From: CANKHA01 sp963731585
Lineage (GTDB): Bacteria; Pseudomonadota; Alphaproteobacteria; Rhizobiales; Xanthobacteraceae
DNA length: 64,000 nt
Direction of reading: 5' to 3'
Assembly (NCBI GenBank): GCA_963731585.1
Contig: CAVSWC010000011.1
Location: forward strand, 186,001-250,000
Shown here: positions 54,189 to 62,787 of the stretch, piece after piece
How positions within the stretch are numbered: position 1 is the stretch's first letter
Layout of the letters: each line of letters starts with the position of its first letter
Notes under the pieces: generated by a model
What the model was told of the DNA's origin: nothing
Database searches by the model: none
Seen by the model: only the letters and a program-made list of their open reading frames with translations
Program-made: the position numbers and the translations under genes

Positions 54189-54638
54189 ATGACCGAACCC
54201 TTTATGACCGACCAGGGCCGCGCGCTCGAGCCGGTCCATGCCGGCGAGGAGCGGCAAACTGAGGGCCGCTGGACCGCGCGCTTGGTCTTATTCCTGCGCG
54301 TGATAGCCGTGCTGTCGCTGATGAAGGGGCTTTATCATTGGTCCATCGTCTGCGGCATTGGTGACGGGCCGGATGCCACATTCGAAACCGCGCCGCTGCC
54401 GTGGCAGGCGGCCACCGTTTTCTTCGCGGTGATCGATCTGGTCGCGGCAGTCGGTTTGTGGCTGACCGCGGCGTGGGGGGCGGTCGTCTGGCTCACCGCC
54501 GCCATTTCCATGGTGGCGGTGCAGATCCTGTTTCCGAATATCTATGGCGGCAGTCTAACGCCAGTATTTTTGGAGCTCGGCCTGCTTACCGTCTATCTGG
54601 GGCTTGCCTTGCAAGCGGCACGCGAGCAGGGGTCGTGA
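54189..54638 (+). CDS. Four-helix membrane protein (DUF6163-like)
   Basis: A 149-residue inner-membrane protein with four hydrophobic segments: LVLFLRVIAVLSLMKGLYHW, AATVFFAVIDLVAAVGLWL, GAVVWLTAAISMVAVQ and FLELGLLTVYLGLAL. I relate it to a Rhizobiales family of unknown function (DUF6163) that tends to sit near ldtR and hemB; this is from memory. The ldtR gene is 208 bp downstream on the same strand. An ATG at 54204 is another possible start. Confidence 0.7.
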   Translation: MTEPFMTDQGRALEPVHAGEERQTEGRWTARLVLFLRVIAVLSLMKGLYHWSIVCGIGDGPDATFETAPLPWQAATVFFAVIDLVAAVGLWLTAAWGAVVWLTAAISMVAVQILFPNIYGGSLTPVFLELGLLTVYLGLALQAAREQGS

Positions 54639-54696
54639 TGTAAAGAGGGCAACGCGAGGCACAGAGTAAACAGACGGTGACGAAAAATCCGCGCAA

Positions 54697-54712
54697 TTGA
54701 TACGTCAATCAA
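54697..54712. promoter_or_regulatory. Palindrome upstream of ldtR, possible autoregulatory site
   Basis: TTGAT-ACGTCA-ATCAA lies about 135 bp before the ldtR start. MarR-type regulators often repress their own gene by binding such a site; no such site is proven here. Confidence 0.35.
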
Positions 54713-54846
54713 CGATTTACCGTAGAAAAATAACCTTCCCTTTAGCGTGTTGTTTAAGCTGATCTTAGACCGGCTTCGTTAGGTTGCTTTCTGAGCGCGG
54801 GGGAAAACAGGGCCTCGCGATATATAAAAACTGGGAAGGCGTCACA

Positions 54847-55360
54847 ATGAAAGCCGTTGCAAAAACGGTCGAACCTGCCGAGCGCGAGGCAGAGACTCGA
54901 CCAAATCCAGCCGCTGTATCTTGAAGCTTTGACGTTGGTCGAGCGGCTGCACAGGCGCTTGCTCGACGTCATCAAGGACGAGTTTGACCGTCGTGGACGC
55001 GCCGACATCAATTCCGTGCAGGCGCTGCTCCTCTACAACGTCGGCGACAAGGAACTGACGGCGGGAGAACTGCGCACCCGCGGCTATTACCTCGGCTCGA
55101 ACGTTTCCTACAATCTGAAGAAGCTGGTCGAGATGGGCTTCCTGGATCACCAGCGCTCGCGCGTGGACCGCCGCTCGGTACGCATCAAGCTGACAGACAA
55201 GGGTCAGGAAGTGCGCAACATCGTCGACACGCTCTATCAGAAGCACGTTCGCACGGTGGAGCAGGTCGGCGGCATCTGTGCCGATGAATTTGTTACTTTG
55301 AACAAGTCGCTTCACCGGCTCGAGCGGTTCTGGACCGATCAGATCCTCTATCGCTTGTAA
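54847..55360 (+). CDS. ldtR: MarR-family regulator LdtR (frameshifted near start)
   Basis: A winged-helix MarR protein of about 170 residues, typical of Rhizobiales: RLDQIQPLYLEALTLVERLHRRLLDVIKDEFDRRG then GYYLGSNVSYNLKKLVEMGFLDHQRSRVDRRSVR. In Liberibacter and Sinorhizobium the homologue controls an L,D-transpeptidase gene and stress functions. The first 15 residues (MKAVAKTVEPAEREAE) are in one frame and the rest in the next; the joint near 54886-54896 has one extra base. Without the repair the first in-frame start is 54857. A terminator follows the stop. Confidence 0.88.
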
Positions 55361-55383
55361 CCGGTGTTGTCCGGCGAAACTTC

Positions 55384-55409
55384 AGCCCTGGCTTTGGCCG
55401 GGGCTTTTT
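55384..55409 (+). terminator. Rho-independent terminator after ldtR
   Basis: AGCCCTGGC at 55384-55392 pairs with GCCGGGGCT at 55397-55105-like positions up to 55105+300, that is 55397-55405, with one bulge, around a TTTG loop; TTTTT follows directly. It lies 24 bp past the ldtR stop. Confidence 0.75.
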
Positions 55410-55768
55410 CGTTTTTAGGTCGGCCACAAGAATGTAGGTGACTGCTGACTTGGCTGCTCGGCGGTGACCGAAAGGGCGCGCGGCTGGCGCGACCGGTGCC
55501 GCTCGACTTGGGTCTATGTCACCCCCTCGGCCACCTCGGATGGCGGAGCACAATTCCGCGATGCTTTTTTGGGGCCGGACGGCCCCAATAGGCTCTATGC
55601 CACCCCTCGCGGCTGAACATTTTGCTATTAATCGCTAGATGTTGCGGCTGGAGGCAAATAGGCTCCCAAAGCTTGGCGCGTTCTGCCCGCTATGCTATCG
55701 CCAGTTCCTGCCGAAAACGAACCTGCGGGCCGGTTGCTACTTCAAGTGATGTCTTAGGAGTTCACGGA
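55410..55768. promoter_or_regulatory. Leader region of glyA with direct repeats and a hairpin
   Basis: About 360 bp with no supported gene. TCTATGTCACCCCCTCG (55513-55529) recurs as TCTATGCCACCCCTCG (55594-55609). Between them TTGGGGCC-GGAC-GGCCCCAA (55569-55588) forms a perfect hairpin preceded by a T-run. This arrangement could be a leader RNA or a protein-binding region for glyA; I do not match it to a known riboswitch. Confidence 0.45.
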
Positions 55769-57081
55769 ATGCCGCTGACCAATCAGCCTGCGCCGCCGGC
55801 CCCGGAAAACCGTTTTTTCGAGGCTTCGCTGGCCGAAACCGACCCCGAGATCGCCGAAGCTATTGACCTCGAGCTTGGCCGGCAGCGCGACGAGGTCGAG
55901 CTGATCGCGTCGGAGAATATCGTCAGCCGCGCCGTGCTGGAGGCGCAGGGTTCGGTCCTGACCAACAAATACGCCGAAGGCCTGCCGGGGAAGCGCTATT
56001 ACGGCGGCTGCCAATTCGTCGACATCGCCGAGCGGCTCGCCATCGATCGCGTGACAAAATTGTTCGGCTGCGGCTTCGCCAATGTGCAGCCGCATTCCGG
56101 CGCCTCGGCCAATGCGGAAGCATTCTTCGCGCTGATGCAGCCGGGCGATACGTTCATGGGTTTGAATCTGGCCGCGGGCGGGCATCTCACCCACGGCTCG
56201 CCGGTGAACATCTCGGGCAAGTGGTTCAAACCCGTGCCTTACGGTGTGCGGCGCGACGATCACCGCATCGACATGGAGGAGGTGGCGAAGCTCGCCACGG
56301 AGCATAAGCCGAAAGTCATCATCGCCGGCGGCTCCGCCTATCCGCGTATCCTCGACTTCCGCCGCTTCCGCGAGATCGCGGATTCCGTCGGCGCCTATCT
56401 CATGGTGGACATGGCGCATTTCGCTGGCCTGGTGGCCGGCGGCGCGCATCCCAGCCCGTTTCCGCATGCGCATGTGGTGACGACGACCACGCACAAGACG
56501 CTGCGCGGTCCGCGCGGCGGCGTCATCCTCACCAATGATGAGGCCTTGGCGAAGAAGTTCAACTCGGCTGTGTTCCCCGGTCTGCAGGGCGGCCCGCTTG
56601 ATGCATGTCATCGCCGCCAAGGCGGTGGCGTTCGGCGAAGCGCTGCGCCCCTCCTTCAAGCTTTATGCGAAGAATGTCGTCGAGAACGCTAAGGCGCTGT
56701 CGGAAACGCTGAAATCGCGTGGGCTTCGATATCGTCTCCGGCGGAACCGACACCCATCTCATGCTGGTTGACCTGCGGCCCAAGCGCCTGACCGGCAAGG
56801 TGGCGGAAGCGGCGCTCGGGCGCGCCCACATCACCTGCAACAAGAACGGCATTCCGTTCGATCCGGAAAAACCGATGATCACTTCGGGTGTCCGGCTCGG
56901 CACGCCAGCGGCGACGACGCGCGGCTTCGGCGTCGCCGAATTCCGCCATGTGGGCGAACTGATCGCCGAGGTGCTCGACGTGCTGTCGCAGAAGGGCACC
57001 GAGGAGGACTCGTTCATGGAAGGCGCGGTGCGCGAAAAGGTGAAGATGCTGGTGTCTCGCTTCCCGATTTATCAGGGATAG
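55769..57081 (+). CDS. glyA: Serine hydroxymethyltransferase (two frameshifts)
   Basis: Interconverts serine and glycine with tetrahydrofolate, supplying one-carbon units. About 436 residues when joined. ELIASENIVSRAVLEAQGSVLTNKYAEG, the PLP Lys in TTTTHKTLRGPRGG, and FPGLQGGPL are diagnostic. Joints: 56598-56599 (CTTG for CTG) and 56721-56723 (GGG for GG). The start ATG at 55769 has AGGAG upstream; the longer frame from 55622 lacks family likeness. First gene of the riboflavin row. Confidence 0.95.
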
Positions 57082-57101
57082 CAGCTGAAAGGGGTGGGGG
57101 A

Positions 57102-57582
57102 ATGCGCTGTCCGAGTTGTGCGAGCCTCGATACCCAGGTGAAGAGACTCGCGGCCGACCGAGGATTCCGCGGTAATCCGTCGCCGCCGCGTTTGCCTGGC
57201 CTGCAATTTCCGTTTCACCACTTTCGAGCGCGTGCAATTGCGCGAACTCGTCGTGATCAAGCGTAATGGCCGGCGTGTGCCTTTCGATCGCGACAAGCTG
57301 ATGCGCTCGGTGCAGATTTCGCTCCGCAAGCGGCCGGTCGATCCGGAGCGCATCGAGCAGACGGTCTCCAAGATCGTGCGCGAGCTGGAAAGCCTGGGCG
57401 AGACCGAGGTCTCCTCGGAAGCCATCGGCGAGATCGTGATGGAGCATCTGCGCGGGCTCGATGACGTCGCCTATGTGCGCTTTGCCTCGGTGTATCGCAA
57501 TTTCCGCGAGGCCAAGGATTTCGAGGCGGTGCTCGGCGAATTGTCCGGCGACGAGGAGGCGCGCCCGGCGCCGCGGAAATAG
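57102..57582 (+). CDS. nrdR: Transcriptional repressor NrdR (frameshifted)
   Basis: Represses ribonucleotide reductase genes, sensing ATP/dATP through its ATP-cone. About 160 residues. Zinc ribbon CPSC near the start and CLAC in the continuation; ATP-cone with VIKRNGRRVPFDRDKLMRSV. The frame breaks after LDTQVK near 57143-57145 (one extra A). ATG at 57102, GGGG before it. glyA-nrdR-ribD is the usual order. Confidence 0.93.
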
Positions 57583-57584
57583 CG

Positions 57585-58680
57585 ATGCCCAAGGCCGACG
57601 ACGCGAGAATTCATGGCCCTGGCGCTGACGCTGGGACGGCGCGGACTCGGCAATACCTGGCCCAATCCCGCCGTCGGCGCGGTTGTCGTGAAAGATGGAA
57701 AGATCATCGGCCGCGGCTGGACCCAGCCAGGCGGCCGCCCGCATGCGGAGACGCAGGCGCTCAAACGCGCGGGCAAGGCAGCGCGCGGCGCCACTCTCTA
57801 TGTCACGCTCGAGCCCTGCTCCAATGAGGGCAAGACGCCGCCCTGCGCCGATGCCGTCGTTCGCGCCGGCATCGCGCGCGTGGTTTCTGCTATGGAAGAC
57901 CCCAATCCCGAAGTGGCCGGACAGGGGCATGAACGGCTGCGCAGCAAAAAGATCGCATTAGAGGTCGGGCCGGGCGCGGAGGAGGCGCGGCGCATGCATG
58001 CCGGCCACTTACGCCGCATCCGTGACGGTCGCCCGCATGTATTGCTCAAGCTTGCGGTATCGAGCGACGGCAAGGCCGGCGCCGCAGGACGCCAGCCGGT
58101 GGAGATCACGGCGGCAGAAGCACGCGAGCAGGCGTTTCTGCTGCGCGCCCACAGCGACGCCATCCTGGTGGGGCTCGGCACGGTGCTAGCGGACAATCCC
58201 TCGCTCACAACGCGCCTGTCCGGTATGCGCGAGCGCTCGCCCATCCGCGTCCTGCTCGACTCGCAATTGCGCGTGCCTTTATCCATGAATGTGGTCTCGA
58301 CCGCGCGTGAGAATCCGACCTGGATATTCTGCGCGCCGCAGGCCTCCGCGATGGCGGAACAGATTTTGCTCCAGAAGGGCGTCGAGGTTTTCCGGGTAGC
58401 GGGCAAGGTCGGCCGGCTCGATCTTGCAAAAGTTCTGCACGTCCTGGCGGAGCGCGGCATCACGCGCCTGATGGTGGAAGGCGGCCCGCGCGTGGCAGCG
58501 TCTTTCGTTTCCGCCGATCTGGTGGATGAGGCCGTGGTGTTCCATGGCCCCAACAGGATCGGCGAGGATGGCATCGACGCGCTCGAAGGCCTGCCGCTAA
58601 AAGCGCTGGGGCACTATCTACAATCAGTGCGCAGCGAGGCGGTCGGCCCTGACAGCGCCGAATATTTCGAGCGGAAGTAA
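57585..58680 (+). CDS. ribD: Bifunctional riboflavin biosynthesis deaminase/reductase RibD (frameshift near start)
   Basis: Deaminates the pyrimidine product of RibA and reduces its ribose side chain. About 365 residues. The zinc site is in HAETQALK and PCSNEGKTPPC; the reductase half includes LVGLGTVLADNPSLTTR and LMVEGGPRVAASF. MPKADDAR in the first frame continues as MALALTLGRRGLGNTWPNP in the next: one extra base at 57607-57611. The usual His in the PCSH motif is Asn here. ribE follows one base after the stop. Confidence 0.92.
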
Positions 58681-58681
58681 G

Positions 58682-59284
58682 ATGTTCACCGGGATCGTGA
58701 CAGATATCGGGGAGGTGATAGCCATGCAGCCCGCCGGCGAGGGGCTGCATCGGCTGAAGATCGCCTGCGGCTATGACCGCGCCTCCATTACAGACGGCGC
58801 GTCCATCGCCTGCGCGGGCGTTTGCCTCACGGTGGTCGGCGGCGGCGAGGAAAACGGCCGCACCTGGTTTGCCGCCGATGCCGCGGCTGAAACCTTGAAG
58901 GTCACCACGGTCGGGCGCTGGCGGACGGGCACCAAAATCAATCTGGAGCGCGCGCTGAAACACGGCGACGAATTAGGCGGGCATATGGTCAGCGGTCATG
59001 TGGACGGTTTGGCGCAGCTGCTGAGTCGCGAGGACGGCAGCGAATCCGCCCGTTTCACTCTGCGTGCGCCAAGCGCACTCTCGCGCTTCATTGCCACCAA
59101 GGGCTCGGTCACGCTCGACGGGGTCTCGCTCACGGTGAACATGGTGCAAGACCAAGATTTTTCGGTGCTCATCATTCCGCATACGCTGAAAGTGACGACG
59201 CTTGGGACGTTGCAGGCGCGCGATGCGGTTAATCTCGAAGTCGACATGCTGGCACGCTATGCTGCGCGTCTGGCAGAGCGCTGA
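58682..59284 (+). CDS. ribE: Riboflavin synthase
   Basis: A 200-residue protein of two similar beta-barrel halves: MFTGIVTDIGEV and GGHMVSGHVDGLAQL starts. It dismutates two 6,7-dimethyl-8-ribityllumazine into riboflavin. Key motifs SIACAGVCLTV and VTLDGVSLTVN each repeat the active-site Ser/Cys region. Close behind ribD. Confidence 0.94.
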   Translation: MFTGIVTDIGEVIAMQPAGEGLHRLKIACGYDRASITDGASIACAGVCLTVVGGGEENGRTWFAADAAAETLKVTTVGRWRTGTKINLERALKHGDELGGHMVSGHVDGLAQLLSREDGSESARFTLRAPSALSRFIATKGSVTLDGVSLTVNMVQDQDFSVLIIPHTLKVTTLGTLQARDAVNLEVDMLARYAARLAER

Positions 59285-59345
59285 CGGGCTTGCTTTCGCC
59301 GCTTGCAGCTTGCTACTGACGCGCTGATAACGGGACATCGACACC

Positions 59346-59837
59346 ATGGCCGAGCCGCGGAGACCCGCGAGCGACAAGACCGACGATCTTGCGGACGTGC
59401 GCGTCCTCATCGTCGAGGCGCGTTTCTATGACGATATCGCTGATGCGCTCCTGGCGGGAGCCACGCGAGCGCTCGAGCAAGCCGGCGCCAAATTTGACCG
59501 GCTGACGGTGCCGGGCTCGCTGGAAATCCCGGCCGCTATCGCTATCGCCGTGGAGGCGGCGGAGAAGCGCAAGCAGCCTTATGACGGGGCGGTCGCGCTC
59601 GGCTGCGTCATCCGCGGCGACACCATCCATTTCGAGATCGTTTCGCAGGAATCTGCGCGCGCGCTGATGGATTTTGCGGTCAGCGAGCGCTTTCCCATCG
59701 GCAACGGCATCATCACGGTCGATACGGAATCTCAGGCCTGGGCGCGCGCGCGCATGGAAGAGGCCGACAAGGGTGGCGACGCTGTGCGCGCTTGCCTGGC
59801 CATGGTGAAGCTCAAGCGCCGCGTCGCGGCCGGTTGA
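59346..59837 (+). CDS. ribH: 6,7-dimethyl-8-ribityllumazine synthase
   Basis: A 163-residue enzyme that joins the RibD product to dihydroxybutanone phosphate. RVLIVEARFYDDIADALL, VPGSLEIPAAI and LGCVIRGDTIHFEIVS with the catalytic His are present, and FPIGNGIITVDTESQAWARA follows. In other bacteria it forms capsids or decamers. nusB starts five bases after the stop. Confidence 0.95.
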   Translation: MAEPRRPASDKTDDLADVRVLIVEARFYDDIADALLAGATRALEQAGAKFDRLTVPGSLEIPAAIAIAVEAAEKRKQPYDGAVALGCVIRGDTIHFEIVSQESARALMDFAVSERFPIGNGIITVDTESQAWARARMEEADKGGDAVRACLAMVKLKRRVAAG

Positions 59838-59842
59838 CCTCC

Positions 59843-60331
59843 ATGGCCGCCGGAGCCCCCAAGGATAAACGTAAAGCCAATCGCCGCGGCGCCGCGCGGC
59901 TGGCGGCGGTGCAGGCGCTTTACCAAATGGATGTGGCGGGCACCCCGCTGCATGAGATCCTGGCGCAATTTGAAAGCCATTGGATCGGGCGTGAGGTGGA
60001 GGGGGAGCAATACCTGCCGGCGGAAGCGGCCTTCTTCCGCGACGTCGTCGGCGGCGTGGTGCGGGAGCAGCGCCGGCTCGATCCGCTGATCGACGCGGCC
60101 TTGCAGCACGGCTGGCCGCTGAAGCGCGTCGAGGCCGTGCTGCGCGCCGCGTTGCGCGCGGGCGCTTACGAACTCGATCACCGCAGGGATGTGCCGGCGC
60201 GCGTCATCGTATCGGAATATGTCGACGTGGCGCATGCCTTTGTCGAAGGCGAAGAAACTGGCATGGTCAATGCGGTGCTCGATCAGCTCGCGCGCGAGAT
60301 GCGCGCGCCGGAGTTTCCAGCGCGAGGGTGA
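59843..60331 (+). CDS. nusB: Transcription antitermination factor NusB
   Basis: A 162-residue helical RNA-binding protein of the rRNA antitermination complex with NusE (S10). ARLAAVQALYQMDVAG and ARVIVSEYVDVAHAFVEGEETGMVNAVLDQLAR are typical. ATG 59843 is preferred; the upstream frame overlaps ribH. thiL starts three bases after the stop. Confidence 0.94.
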   Translation: MAAGAPKDKRKANRRGAARLAAVQALYQMDVAGTPLHEILAQFESHWIGREVEGEQYLPAEAAFFRDVVGGVVREQRRLDPLIDAALQHGWPLKRVEAVLRAALRAGAYELDHRRDVPARVIVSEYVDVAHAFVEGEETGMVNAVLDQLAREMRAPEFPARG

Positions 60332-60334
60332 GCG

Positions 60335-61341
60335 ATGAGCAAAACTCCCGCTGCGGCCGGCGAGGAACGCCTGATCGCGAAATATTTTGCTCCGATCGCG
60401 CGGCATCCGGGTGCACTCCAGCTTTCCGATGACGCCGCGATGCTGACGCCGCCGGCCGGCTGCGATCTCGTCCTCACCAAGGATGCGATCGTCGCGGGCG
60501 TGCATTTCTTTCCCGGCGACCCGGCCGACGCCATCGCGCGCAAGGCGCTACGGGTGAATCTCTCGGATCTCGCCGCCAAGGGCGCCCTGCCTGCAGGATT
60601 CCTTCTGGCCCTGGCGCTGCCGGAAAACGTGACCGACGCCTGGCTCGAAATCCTTCGCAAAGGGCTTGGGCGAAGATGCTGACGCTTATGGTTGTCCGCT
60701 CCTCGGGGGCGACACGGTGAAAACCCCGGGGCCGCTGATGGTTTCGATCACCGCCTTCGGCTTCGTGCCGCAGGGCAGGATGGTGCACCGCCGCGGCGCC
60801 AAGCCAAGCGACCGGATCGTCGTGACCGGAACGATCGGCGACGCGGCGCTCGGGCTTGAAACTCCGGGGCGACGCCGATGCAGCGCACCGCTGGAATCTC
60901 GATGACACGTCACGCGAGCATCTTTTGAACCGCTATCTCTTGCCGCAGCCGCGCAGCGCCCTGGCACAACTTGTGCAGGCGCATGCCTCCGCCGCGATGG
61001 ATGTTTCCGATGGTCTTGCCGGTGATCTTGCAAAACTTTGCCGCGCCTCGGGCGTCACTGCGCAAATCGACGTTGCACGCATTCCGCTTTCGGGAGGAGC
61101 GCGGATTGCTTTGGCCGCGGAACCAGCGCTGCTCGAAACCATTCTTGCTGGCGGCGACGATTACGAGATCCTCTGTACTGTGCCGGCGGCAGAGAGCGGG
61201 GCCTTTGTTGCCGCGGCGCAAGCCGCCGGTGTGGCGGCCACCGAGATCGGCCGCGTGCTGGCAGGCGAGGGATCTCCGCGCTTCATCGGCGCGGACGGCA
61301 CGCCGCTACGCTTAAGCAAAACCTCCTTCAGCCATTTCTGA
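60335..61341 (+). CDS. thiL: Thiamine-monophosphate kinase (two frameshifts)
   Basis: Phosphorylates thiamine monophosphate to the diphosphate. About 334 residues when joined. LQLSDDAAMLTPP, NLSDLAAKGALP, GGDTVKTPGPL and MDVSDGLAGDLAKLC hold the Asp residues that bind Mg and ATP. Joints: 60668-60670 (GGG for GG after RKGL) and 60856-60857 (CTTG for CTG in LGLKL). Last gene of this row. Confidence 0.93.
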
Positions 61342-61436
61342 TGGCTGGTGCATAACTCAGTTGATGAAGCAGCTGACTCTTAATCAGCGGGTCGTCGCGC
61401 TCTGGCCAGTCCAGATCGGGAGGACTAGAACAAGCC

Positions 61437-62654
61437 ATGCCCCCTGCAGCCGCTTCGATCGACCATCCGGCAGACGACCGCCTCGCGCGCCGCAACGTGC
61501 TGGTGCTGGCGGTCGCCCAGGCGTTGGCCGGCGGCAATCAGGTCGTGATAGTCACCACTGGCGGCATTATCGGGACGATGCTCGCGCCGCATAAGGGACT
61601 GGCGACGCTGCCGATCAGCGTGATGGTCATCGGCATGTGGCTCGGCACCTTGCCGATCGGCGCGCTGGCGAAGCGCTATGGCCGGCGTCCCGCGTTGCAG
61701 ATAGGCGCAGCCATGGGTGCGCTGGCGGGCCTCATTTGCGCGGCGGCGATTCTGCAGGGCTCGTTCGGGCTTTTTCTGCTGGGCGCCTTTTGCAGCGGTG
61801 TCTACGCAGCTTCGCATCATGCCTATCGCTTCGCGGCGGCCGATACGGCGAGCATCGCATTCCGGCCGAAGGCGGTCTCGTGGGTGCTGGCAGGCGGGGT
61901 GGCCTCTGCTGTGGTGGGACCGCAGCTCATCATTTTCACCAAGGACTTCCTGCCGCCCTATATCTTTTCCGTGACCTTCCTCGGCCAGGCGGTCCTCGCG
62001 GCAGCGGCGGCGCTGGTTCTCATTCTGGTCAAAATTCCCCGTCCGCCTTCGGGCCCGGAGCAAAGCAGCGGGCGTCCGCTCGCGGAAATCATCCGCGGCC
62101 CGCGCTTCATCACGGCCGCCGTCTGCGGCGCTGCAAGCTATGCCATGATGAACTTGGTTATGACCTCGGCGCCGCTGGCCATGCTGGCTTGCGACCACTC
62201 GGTGACCGATGCGACGCTTGGCCTGCAATGGCATGTGCTCGCCATGTATGTTCCGAGCTTCTTCACCGGCGCGCTGATCCTGCGCTTCGGCGTCGAACGC
62301 ATTGTCTTTGTTGGACTCGCGCTCATCGTCGCCAGCGGGCTTGTAGCGATCTCGGGTATCGCCTTGTGGAATTTCTGGACCGGTCTGGTGCTGCTCGGCG
62401 TGGGATGGAACTTCGCCTTTATCGGCGCCACCACCATGGTCACCCAGTGTCACACCACCGCAGAACGCAACAAGGTGCAGGCCTTCAACGATTTTCTGGT
62501 GTTCGGCAGCATGGCGGTAGCCTCGTTTTCGTCTGGCCAGCTACTGGCGAGCTTTGGTTGGACGGCGGTCAATTATGTGGTGTTCCCGACGATTCTCGCA
62601 GCCGCCGTGCTGCTTGCTTGGAGAAAGCTGCAGGATCGGCAGGTAGCGGTCTGA
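61437..62654 (+). CDS. MFS transporter
   Basis: A 405-residue transporter with about 12 hydrophobic helices. A short polar N-terminus leads to VVIVTTGGIIGTMLAPHKG, and the loop between helices 2 and 3 has IGALAKRYGRRPALQ, the MFS signature (G-x-x-x-D/K-R-x-G-R-R). The substrate is unknown; the family resembles YfcJ/permeases of unknown role. It starts 95 bp after thiL and may be expressed separately. A terminator lies 40 bp past its stop. Confidence 0.85.
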   Translation: MPPAAASIDHPADDRLARRNVLVLAVAQALAGGNQVVIVTTGGIIGTMLAPHKGLATLPISVMVIGMWLGTLPIGALAKRYGRRPALQIGAAMGALAGLICAAAILQGSFGLFLLGAFCSGVYAASHHAYRFAAADTASIAFRPKAVSWVLAGGVASAVVGPQLIIFTKDFLPPYIFSVTFLGQAVLAAAAALVLILVKIPRPPSGPEQSSGRPLAEIIRGPRFITAAVCGAASYAMMNLVMTSAPLAMLACDHSVTDATLGLQWHVLAMYVPSFFTGALILRFGVERIVFVGLALIVASGLVAISGIALWNFWTGLVLLGVGWNFAFIGATTMVTQCHTTAERNKVQAFNDFLVFGSMAVASFSSGQLLASFGWTAVNYVVFPTILAAAVLLAWRKLQDRQVAV

Positions 62655-62691
62655 TTGGAGGCTAAATCTGCCAAGAAAGGCCTTGTCCGCC

Positions 62692-62713
62692 GTTGCGCCG
62701 GCGCAACCTTTTT
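62692..62713 (+). terminator. Rho-independent terminator after the MFS gene
   Basis: GTTGCG-CCGG-CGCAAC (62692-62707) is a perfect palindrome that folds as a six-pair stem with a CCGG loop, followed by CTTTTT. It lies 38 bp past the MFS stop. Confidence 0.75.
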
Positions 62714-62787
62714 GGCAATGTCCGCGCGAATTTGCATCAGGTCGGGTCGATCAGCCCGGCAAAATCCAAAAAATCGGGGTTGAATCT

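Noticed and set aside
55622..55768. N-terminal extension of glyA from 55622
   Set aside because: Cys/Ser/Arg-rich and unlike the family; ATG 55769 with AGGAG is the better start.
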